Below are positions 17,809-24,483 of a stretch of 58,175 bases of DNA, one piece after another. Under the pieces are notes generated by a model. It saw only the letters and a program-made list of their open reading frames with translations. It did not search any database and was not told the DNA's origin. The DNA is from Caldisericota bacterium (GTDB lineage: Bacteria; Caldisericota; JANLFM01): NCBI GenBank assembly GCA_024655865.1, contig JANLFM010000001.1, positions 126,397 to 184,571 of the forward strand, in the 5' to 3' direction. The position numbers and the translations under genes were made by a program. Position 1 is the stretch's first letter. The number at the start of each line of letters is the position of its first letter.

Positions 17809-18861
17809 ATGGCAGTCATCAATTTTTACTTTGAGGAAAAAAGGAACAAGCGCAGAAGCTTTTTTCTAATTGTGCTTTTCATCACAACAATGGGGCTTTT
17901 CGGACTCCTTGTGGACTCCGGGTTAGATTCTTTTCCCTGGTTTACCGCGGCTTTCCTCATTCTGGCGCTCGGGCAAGTTCTTTTAGGGATATACTTCGGA
18001 CCAAAAATGGTTCTCAATTCGGTAGGGGCGAAAATAATTTCCTCCAAAAACCGGGAACACCGAGAGCTTCATAATATCTTGAACGAACTTTGCGTGGCCT
18101 CCGGATGGTGCCCGCAGCCAAAAGTTTATTACATTCCCAAAGACCCTAACATTAATGCTTTTGCTACTGGGGTATTCCGGGATGATTCATATATCTGTGT
18201 TACGGAAGGCCTTTTAGAAACCCTGGGGCGCGTGGAGACCCAGGGAGTAATCGCTCATGAGCTAAGCCACATTCAGCATAGGGACACCCTTTATATGACC
18301 CTGATTTCCTCCATTCTGGGGGCAACTATGTTGATTAAGTCGATTTCCTTCGAAGTACTGCGGGGGTCTTTCTCAAGGAAGGATGATTCTGAAGGAATTT
18401 CCTTTGGGTGTAGTGCAATGTTTTTCTATCTCTTTTTCGTGTGGATTCTGGCAGCCATTTTTTCCTTTCTGGGGCGCATCCTGCTTTTTGCTATCTCGCG
18501 CTCCAGGGAATACCTTGCCGATGCCCATGCCGTAGAGCTCACCAGAAACCCCTTTGGTTTGAGTCAAGCCCTGCGCAAAATTGCAATTAAGAACATTAGA
18601 AACCCAAAGGCTTCTCTGGCAATCGCTCACCTTTTCATCTCAGATCCTTTGAAAAGGGCTGTGAATGAAAGAAGCGGATTCTGGGCAGACCTCTTCAGCA
18701 CTCACCCTCCCATACATCTGCGCATCGCTAAATTGGAGAACAAGGCGCCACAAATGGTACTGCAAGAACTGGAGGAAGAGTTTTCCTCTTTAAAGGCGCC
18801 CCACACAACCCCTTTAAACCAGAAAGAGGGGGAGCAAAAAGAGGAACCTCGAGAGGTATAA
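17809..18861 (+). CDS. htpX: HtpX-like M48 membrane metalloprotease, copy 2
   Basis: A 350-residue paralogue of the preceding protease. HELSH falls at the same residues (150-154), the VTEGLLE and REYLADAHA motifs are kept, and the membrane layout is the same. The C-terminus is longer, with a charged Glu/Lys-rich tail of about 25 residues not found in copy 1. The 68-base spacer after copy 1 has no clear terminator, so co-transcription with lemA and copy 1 is likely. Confidence 0.92.
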   Translation: MAVINFYFEEKRNKRRSFFLIVLFITTMGLFGLLVDSGLDSFPWFTAAFLILALGQVLLGIYFGPKMVLNSVGAKIISSKNREHRELHNILNELCVASGWCPQPKVYYIPKDPNINAFATGVFRDDSYICVTEGLLETLGRVETQGVIAHELSHIQHRDTLYMTLISSILGATMLIKSISFEVLRGSFSRKDDSEGISFGCSAMFFYLFFVWILAAIFSFLGRILLFAISRSREYLADAHAVELTRNPFGLSQALRKIAIKNIRNPKASLAIAHLFISDPLKRAVNERSGFWADLFSTHPPIHLRIAKLENKAPQMVLQELEEEFSSLKAPHTTPLNQKEGEQKEEPREV

Positions 18862-18874
18862 TTGAGACTAAAAT

Positions 18875-19747
18875 ATGCCTATGAACGGAAACGGTTTAGT
18901 CTGGCTTAACGGAAGTTTTATGAGTTTTGAGGAAGCGAGGATCTCGATTGAGGATCGAGGCTTCCAGTTCGCAGATGGAGTCTATGAGGTCGTAAGAGTC
19001 TATGATGGCAAACCTTTTACTTTCCAGGAACATTTAAAAAGGTTAAGGCAGAGCGCTTCCCTGATCGAGCTCGATTTTAAAATAGAGGACGATAGGCTCA
19101 AAGAAATCGGGCAGGAACTGGTTTCTCGCTCAGATCTAAAGGACGCCGAGCTTTACATCCAGATCACAAGGGGAGTAGCTCCCCGTTCCCACGCCTTCCC
19201 CAGGGAGATTTACCCGACTATCCTGCTCTCCATTCGCCCCGTGCGCCCTTTGCCCGAAGGAGCTCTGGAAAAGGGAGTGAGCGCTATTACCCTTCCTGAT
19301 GAGCGCTGGGCCCGATGCAATATCAAATCCATTTCCTTGCTGCCTAACGTGCTCGCTAAGGAAAAGGCCCGGAGGGCCGGGGCCTACGAAGCTATTTTTA
19401 TCAGGAACGGCATCGTCACGGAAGGGGCCTCTTCCAACATTTTCCTTCTCCTTGAGGGAGTTTTGCGCACTCCCCCTGCTGACTGGCGCATCTTGAGAGG
19501 GATCACCAGGGACTTGGTTTTAAATTTAGCAGGAAAAGAAGGGCTACCTTCCAAAGAGGAGGAATTCGGAGTAGAGAAGCTTTATCAGGCAGAGGAGGTT
19601 TTTATTACCAGTACGGCCATCGAGATCCTTCCCGTCGTAGAGATAGACAAAAGGAAAATTGGTGCAGGCAAGCCAGGAACAGTTCAGCACCTCCTCTATC
19701 AAAAGTTCAAGCAATTAGTCAAAGAAAATCCCGCACCTGCCCTCTAA
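18875..19747 (+). CDS. dat: D-amino acid aminotransferase (class IV PLP)
   Basis: Interconverts D-alanine plus 2-oxoglutarate and pyruvate plus D-glutamate, supplying D-amino acids for peptidoglycan. The 290-residue class IV fold shows RGFQFADGVYEV near 28-39, the catalytic lysine in RCNIKSISLLPN (Lys151) and the PLP-binding TEGASSN motif (182-188). The RWARCNIKS context is typical of D-alanine transaminases rather than branched-chain enzymes. It fits with the alanine racemase at 33.1-34.2 kb. It starts 13 bases after htpX copy 2 and is followed by a hairpin. Confidence 0.88.
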   Translation: MPMNGNGLVWLNGSFMSFEEARISIEDRGFQFADGVYEVVRVYDGKPFTFQEHLKRLRQSASLIELDFKIEDDRLKEIGQELVSRSDLKDAELYIQITRGVAPRSHAFPREIYPTILLSIRPVRPLPEGALEKGVSAITLPDERWARCNIKSISLLPNVLAKEKARRAGAYEAIFIRNGIVTEGASSNIFLLLEGVLRTPPADWRILRGITRDLVLNLAGKEGLPSKEEEFGVEKLYQAEEVFITSTAIEILPVVEIDKRKIGAGKPGTVQHLLYQKFKQLVKENPAPAL

Positions 19748-19768
19748 GGACTTAGGGGATGTATTTCA

Positions 19769-19799
19769 CCCCAGGAAAATGTGAAACATTTTCCTGGGG
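19769..19799 (+). terminator. 13-bp hairpin downstream of dat
   Basis: Perfect inverted repeat CCCCAGGAAAATG (19769-19781) and its complement (19787-19799) around a TGAAA loop, 22 bases after the dat stop. The T-tract after it is poor, so termination may be partial. Confidence 0.6.
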
Positions 19800-19838
19800 G
19801 CCTTAATAGCTGAAAATGCTGGCCAAGGAGGAAGAAGA

Positions 19839-20207
19839 ATGAAGATTGAGTACCCAATTACCTTTTTTTATGTCCGCAACCTGGAGAAAGAAACTTCTTT
19901 TTACCGCGACATTTTGGGGTTCAAGCTGGTCTTGGACCAGGGATGGATCAAATATTTTGCGTTAAACGATCACGCTCAACTGGGCCTGGTGGACGCCTCA
20001 CGTGGATCGATTAAAGCCAGCGAGGACAAGCCTGTCCTTCTTTCCTTTGTGGTTGACGACCCGGACGCTTATTATCAACGCTTGAAGGAAGCCCAATACG
20101 AGAAGCCAGTTCCCGAGCCAGTGACCAGAGAAGACATTGGCATTCGCGCTTTTATTTTCGAAGATCCGGAAGGCTACAAGTTAGAGTTCCAGAAGTTCCT
20201 GAAATAA
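19839..20207 (+). CDS. VOC superfamily (glyoxalase/bleomycin-resistance fold) protein
   Basis: A 122-residue single vicinal-oxygen-chelate module pair with the start TFFYVRNLEKETSFYRDILGFK, and the FEDPEGYKLEF ending in which the final Glu is a usual metal ligand. A strong AAGGAGG precedes the ATG. These folds serve as glyoxalase I, dioxygenases, epimerases or binding proteins; nothing nearby indicates which. Confidence 0.85.
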   Translation: MKIEYPITFFYVRNLEKETSFYRDILGFKLVLDQGWIKYFALNDHAQLGLVDASRGSIKASEDKPVLLSFVVDDPDAYYQRLKEAQYEKPVPEPVTREDIGIRAFIFEDPEGYKLEFQKFLK

Positions 20208-20480
20208 AGTTCACCGCCCAGGGAACGGTTAATTCTTAATCTTGCTGTATGAATTGGCCTGCGTCACGCTTTTGGGAATTGGATAGCCTCGAGCGCTGTC
20301 TTCCTCTTCTATTCATGAAAAAGCGAGCTTCTGGTTGCTCCGAAACTGATTTCCTAACTGCTCCATAATAAAGGAGGGGCTCTGAATTGCTTTTGCCGAA
20401 GGAGCACCGTTAAGGAGGAAATTCGGCAGCCCGGGAACAAGTTTTCACTCTTTTGCGTCCAAAGTTAAAGAGGTGAAAAA
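20208..20480. other. intergenic leader before the SLH gene with short inverted repeats
   Basis: 273 bases without a gene. The last 120 bases hold two possible stems: a GCTCC/GGAGG pair at about 20360-20377 and TGCCGAA (20394-20400) with TTCGGCA (20422-20428). They may form a 5' untranslated structure of the SLH gene. I could not match it to a known riboswitch class. Confidence 0.3.
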
Positions 20481-21821
20481 ATGAGAAAGATGGAGAAAAT
20501 AACCATTGTGTTACTGACCTTTCTTTTTATCTCTGGAGGGGTAAACGCTGCTCCTGTTGCGCCTCCAGGTGGCACCCTGTATTTTCAGGTTTTCCCGGAA
20601 AAGCAGAGCTACGCTCCTGGAGAAAAGGTGGTTCTGCACTTAGTTCTGGAAAATCCGGGAAAGACGCCTTTGACCCTTCAATTTTCCACTTCTCAGGTTT
20701 ACGATATTCAGATTACCGGCCCCGGTTCATATTTCTGGAGGTGGTCTAAAGGTCGCATGTTCGCCCAGGTGATCACCACGATCACCCTCGAGCCCGGAGA
20801 GAAAAAGGAGTTTCAGGAGACCTGGGAAACCGAACCCTCCCTTTCTCCCGGAGAATACGAGGTTTTAGCCTGGCTCGTTTCCCCTAATTTAGAAGTACAG
20901 GCCAGCACCCAGGTGAACCTCGGGGAAGGCTCAACGGGAAAGGCAGTGGCCCTGATCTCTGACCCGGAAGGTTGCATGATCCTGGTTCGAGTTCCAGACT
21001 CTTCACGGCTTTTAGCACTTAAGACCATGCTCCAGGAAAATAGGGTACTCTGGGTAGGAGGAAAGGTGGAAGCGGATCGCTTCGCCAATCCTCCTTGGCA
21101 CTTCCGCTTTGACCCTGAAACTCTGGAAGTCGCCGAGGTAACAGCCGAGGGGCTTCAGGCAGTGTATTTGCGCACAATAGATTCCGAGTTGGATTACTGG
21201 ATGCGGATCTCCCCGGCCTACATTCAGGGGAAGGTTGTGGCCATCTATGAAACTCCACCCTTCAATGACGCTGGGGAGAACTGGGCCTATCCTGTGATCC
21301 TGATGCTTTACGCCAAGGGGATAATTAACGGCTTCCCGGATGGGAACTTTTATCCTGAGCGCACCCTCACCAGGGCAGAATTTGTCAAGATGCTTCTTCT
21401 GGCACTCCATCCGGCTATTCCTATGGTTCGTATCCTTAACCCCACTTTCTCAGATGTTCCCTTCTCTCACTGGGCCTCCGATTTCGTGGAAAATGCGGTA
21501 CTTTTGGGATGGATCAAAGGTTTCCCCGACGGAACCTTTCGTCCGGATGACCCTCTCACCAAGGAGCAAATACTGACAATTCTGGCTCGCGCCGCGGGTT
21601 GGACAAAGGATGGGTACGAGCAATCCCTCCCTCAAAGTCCTACCTTTCCGGACATCCCCAAAGCTCACTGGGCTTTCCCTTATGTGGAAATTGCTGTAGA
21701 AAAGGGGTTGATCGGTTTAGGAGACCCTCACCTAACTGATGGCACTTTCGGGGTGGGTTTTCCAGCTTTGAGGAATCAGACCTGTTTGCTTTTAGTGCGT
21801 TATCTCTTTTTCCAGAAATAG
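20481..21821 (+). CDS. secreted BsuPI-domain protein with three SLH repeats
   Basis: A 446-residue surface protein. A signal peptide covers residues 1 to about 23 (ending GGVNA). A BsuPI-type immunoglobulin-like domain follows (about 30-145; YAPGEKVVLHLVLENPGKTPLTL region and the QETWE strand), then a roughly 100-residue linker domain and three S-layer-homology repeats at the C-terminus (about 265-312, 328-378 and 395-446), each with the NGFPDGNF/KGFPDGTF-type turn. SLH repeats tether proteins to secondary cell wall polymers, so this sits in the cell envelope. The start has a GAGGTG site. Confidence 0.88.
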   Translation: MRKMEKITIVLLTFLFISGGVNAAPVAPPGGTLYFQVFPEKQSYAPGEKVVLHLVLENPGKTPLTLQFSTSQVYDIQITGPGSYFWRWSKGRMFAQVITTITLEPGEKKEFQETWETEPSLSPGEYEVLAWLVSPNLEVQASTQVNLGEGSTGKAVALISDPEGCMILVRVPDSSRLLALKTMLQENRVLWVGGKVEADRFANPPWHFRFDPETLEVAEVTAEGLQAVYLRTIDSELDYWMRISPAYIQGKVVAIYETPPFNDAGENWAYPVILMLYAKGIINGFPDGNFYPERTLTRAEFVKMLLLALHPAIPMVRILNPTFSDVPFSHWASDFVENAVLLGWIKGFPDGTFRPDDPLTKEQILTILARAAGWTKDGYEQSLPQSPTFPDIPKAHWAFPYVEIAVEKGLIGLGDPHLTDGTFGVGFPALRNQTCLLLVRYLFFQK

Positions 21822-21910
21822 ATCACGCAGGTACCCCAAGGCTTGCTTGAAAGCTAAATAAAAGATAAGAGAATATAATAGGGGAAAAGCGGAGGGAAAA
21901 AGCGGGGAAG

Positions 21911-22594
21911 ATGCGGGTTTACGTGGGCACAAGTGGCTGGTTTTATTCCTGGAACGAGGGTGGCAACCTGGAATGGTACCTCCAGAACTCTGGTCTGAAC
22001 ACCGTGGAGCTCAACGCCAGTTTCTACCGCTTCCCCTTTCGCAATCAGATTACAGGTTGGGCCAAGAAAGGAAAGGATCTGCGCTGGGCGGTAAAAGTAC
22101 ACCGCCTGATCACCCACCAGCACAAATTAAATGAGGAAGCCCTGGGAACCTGGGAGAGGTTCAAGGAGCTCTTTACTCCCCTCGATCCCCTGGTGGATTT
22201 TTACCTTTTTCAGCTTCCTCCTGGTTTTATGGACCTGGAAAAGGTTGTGGCTTTCTCGGAGAAAATTAGCCTGGGTCCTCGTCTCGCTCTGGAACTTAGA
22301 AACAAAAACCTTCTCAACGACCCTGAACTTCCCTCCAGGCTTCCCCCAGATTTAGTCCTTGTTTCCCAGGACTCGCCTGATTTCCAGGAAAAGCTTTTCC
22401 CGGGTCGCATCATTTACCTCAGGATGCACGGTCGCAGTGGATGGTACTCCCATGATTATTCCCACGAAGAACTGAAAAGCCTGGCCTCAAAAATCAGGAC
22501 TTTGAATCCGGAAAGAGTTTACGTCTTTTTTAATAACGATCACGCCATGCTTAAGAATGCCCGATCTATGCTGGAGATTTTAACTCAAGGTTAG
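21911..22594 (+). CDS. DUF72 family protein (YecE-like)
   Basis: A 227-residue TIM-barrel-like DUF72 protein. Family motifs are VGTSGWFY at 4-11, NTVELNASFYRFP near 31-43, AVKVHRLITH around 59-68, the LRMHGR strand near 172-177 and the C-terminal VYVFFNND. The function is not known; proposals include nucleic-acid or sugar related enzymes. It appears monocistronic. Confidence 0.88.
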   Translation: MRVYVGTSGWFYSWNEGGNLEWYLQNSGLNTVELNASFYRFPFRNQITGWAKKGKDLRWAVKVHRLITHQHKLNEEALGTWERFKELFTPLDPLVDFYLFQLPPGFMDLEKVVAFSEKISLGPRLALELRNKNLLNDPELPSRLPPDLVLVSQDSPDFQEKLFPGRIIYLRMHGRSGWYSHDYSHEELKSLASKIRTLNPERVYVFFNNDHAMLKNARSMLEILTQG

Positions 22595-22850
22595 GGCGGG
22601 CTCTTTCTCTTCCTCTAAGTAGGTCTTGAGCTCAGAGTAAAAGGGGAAATCCTGAAGCTTCTCGTAGTAATAGCCCACGGGGTGACGCACCCTGTCGGGC
22701 TTATCCTCAAGAAAGCTCTGAAATAAGAGAAAACAGCCTCTGAGCTTTCAAGGAGGGATGGAAGAAAAAGAGCAAGGAAACCAGGTAGAAGCCAGAAGCT
22801 GCCGCTTTTTTCAATGATTTTATGAATAAAGCCTGGAACAATACAAAAAT
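22580..22850 (-). pseudogene. possible C-terminal gene remnant with a frameshift
   Basis: On the minus strand, two adjacent frames give protein-like sequence: an upstream piece ending in KAQRLFSLISELS and, after a frame change near 22730-22745, a piece beginning FLEDKPDRVRHPVGYYYEK and ending at the TAA at 22580. No start codon or ribosome binding site is visible. Composition looks coding but I do not recognise the family; it may be a decayed gene end. Confidence 0.25.
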
Positions 22851-22872
22851 AATTTTATCTTATATTTTTATC

Positions 22873-23988
22873 TTATATTTCCACTAATTCGTACTCCGTG
22901 GAACCGAGGCCGATCTCCTGCCCGTAGTGGAGCTGGTGCCTGTGGTCGATCCTGTCCCTCTCCCTGATCCCTGTGAATTTATCCTCACCTGGAGCCAGAT
23001 GCCTCTCTAAGAGGGAACTCTCAAAACCAGGCATCTGATTTACGAGATCTAAGGAAGCAGCGTCTATGGCCACCGGGTCCAGGGAAGCCAGGATTCCTAT
23101 ATCCCTTACGATTGGGACATCGCTCCAAGGGAGGCAGTCGCAATCAGGCACGATGTTGATCAAGAAGTTCATGAAGCCCACTTTTCCCTTTTTATTCAGG
23201 ATAGCTCCATAGGCGTGCTCTACCATCCTCTCCAGGAAGGACTGGACATCGCTTTCCCAGTTCGGGGAAATGGCCCTTACGGGGCAGACACTGATGCACT
23301 CCCCACAGCCGATGCAGATGTTGTGGTCGATTAAGGCCTTTCCTGAAGAGAATTCAATGGCTCCCGTGGGGCAGACTTCCGAGCACTTCTTGCAGACGGT
23401 GCACTTCTCCTGCTTTACCTGGGGCTTCATGGCTGAATGTTGCCTCTGCTTACCTGCCGCAGGGGCGCAGCCCATGGCCAGGTTTTTGATCGCCCCGCCA
23501 AAGCCGGCCTCCACGTGTCCCTTAAAGTGGCTGAGAACAATCATGCTGTCCGCAAAATAAATATCGCCAGCGATCTTCACGCTCTTGAAGTTCTTCTTGT
23601 TGATTTCCACCTCCACCGAGTTCTTGCTCTTCAGACCATCGGCAATAATGATGGGAGCGCCAACTACAGCATAATCGAAGCCATGCTCGATGGCCGTAAT
23701 CAGATGATCTACAGCATTGGATCTGGAACCCGTATAAAGGGTATTAGTATCGGTGAGAAAAGGCCTTCCTCCTTTGGCCAGAACCTTATCCACAACCTGG
23801 CGAACCCAAACCGGGTTCAGGTATGCGTCGTTACCCCTCTCCCCAAAGTGCAGCTTAATAGCTGTGAGGTCCCTTTCTGAGATCACGCTTCCTAATCCCG
23901 CAAGCTCAAAGAGTCTGGAGATTTTGGAAATTCTGTTCTCTCTCTCATTTTTGGCGCGCAGGTTAGCGAAATAGACCTTGCTTCTCAT
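22873..23988 (-). CDS. DUF362 Fe-S protein (COG2768)
   Basis: A 371-residue protein with an N-terminal DUF362 domain (about 1-185; IKLHFGERGN and LTDTNTLYTGSR motifs, and HFKGHVEAGFGGAIKNLAMGC-like region) followed by two 4Fe-4S motifs, CTVCKKCSEVCP near 195-206 and CIGCGECISVCP near 224-235, then the remaining DUF362 part. Such proteins are common in anaerobes, and some are linked to electron transfer or carbohydrate metabolism; no function is fixed. The NLAMG-CAP motif is typical of this subgroup. Confidence 0.87.
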   Translation of the reverse strand: MRSKVYFANLRAKNERENRISKISRLFELAGLGSVISERDLTAIKLHFGERGNDAYLNPVWVRQVVDKVLAKGGRPFLTDTNTLYTGSRSNAVDHLITAIEHGFDYAVVGAPIIIADGLKSKNSVEVEINKKNFKSVKIAGDIYFADSMIVLSHFKGHVEAGFGGAIKNLAMGCAPAAGKQRQHSAMKPQVKQEKCTVCKKCSEVCPTGAIEFSSGKALIDHNICIGCGECISVCPVRAISPNWESDVQSFLERMVEHAYGAILNKKGKVGFMNFLINIVPDCDCLPWSDVPIVRDIGILASLDPVAIDAASLDLVNQMPGFESSLLERHLAPGEDKFTGIRERDRIDHRHQLHYGQEIGLGSTEYELVEI

Positions 23989-24091
23989 ATTCTTCGACTC
24001 CTTTCCGGAACCGCTGGATCACCTTTGATTTCCTTATTTTCTTCTCTATTTTAAGATAGAACTAAGATGGAAAACAGGCCAGGTCATAAAA

Positions 24092-24424
24092 TTGAGAATC
24101 TGGGACATATCTCCTGGAAGACTTTACAGATCACACCTCCTTGCCGAGCACCGGGAGATCCATGCCATCTGGAACATCCTTACCCTGGGAAAGAAAGGAT
24201 ACTCCGGGCACCAGGAGACTTTAAGGTGGAAAGGTAAGCTCAAAGCACTATTTCTGCGCCACGAGGTAGTGATAAAGGAAATGGAGCGGAGGGGCTTCAG
24301 GTACAATTCTCAGCGTGAAGAGAGCCTGGCTACGGGTTCTCCCGTTCAGGACAAGTATCTGCAAACGCCCGAGGAGCAGAGAGAAATTTTGCGGAAAAAG
24401 GGGTGTTCTTGCAAGGTTATTTAG
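24092..24424 (+). CDS. pyrimidine dimer DNA glycosylase (T4 endonuclease V-like)
   Basis: A 110-residue member of the Pyr_excise family that removes UV-induced cyclobutane dimers with glycosylase/AP-lyase chemistry. The family pattern is clear: an opening RIWDISPGRL, the EHREIHAIW helix, GYSGHQETLRW, and RHEVVIKEMERRGFRYNS. The start is a TTG because the only upstream ATG (24067) is in another frame and the domain begins right at this codon. It seems to stand alone. Confidence 0.8.
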   Translation: MRIWDISPGRLYRSHLLAEHREIHAIWNILTLGKKGYSGHQETLRWKGKLKALFLRHEVVIKEMERRGFRYNSQREESLATGSPVQDKYLQTPEEQREILRKKGCSCKVI

Positions 24425-24483
24425 AGTCACAGGATCTCCTTTATTGATTTGAAATTCTTGATGAGCACCTTTTATTCTTCTGG

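Noticed and set aside
20394-20428. A glycine or c-di-AMP riboswitch before the SLH gene
   Set aside because: CCGAAGGAGCA resembles part of the glycine riboswitch core, but the CUCUCAGG-AAAAGGAC part and a second aptamer are missing, and the c-di-AMP consensus could not be matched.
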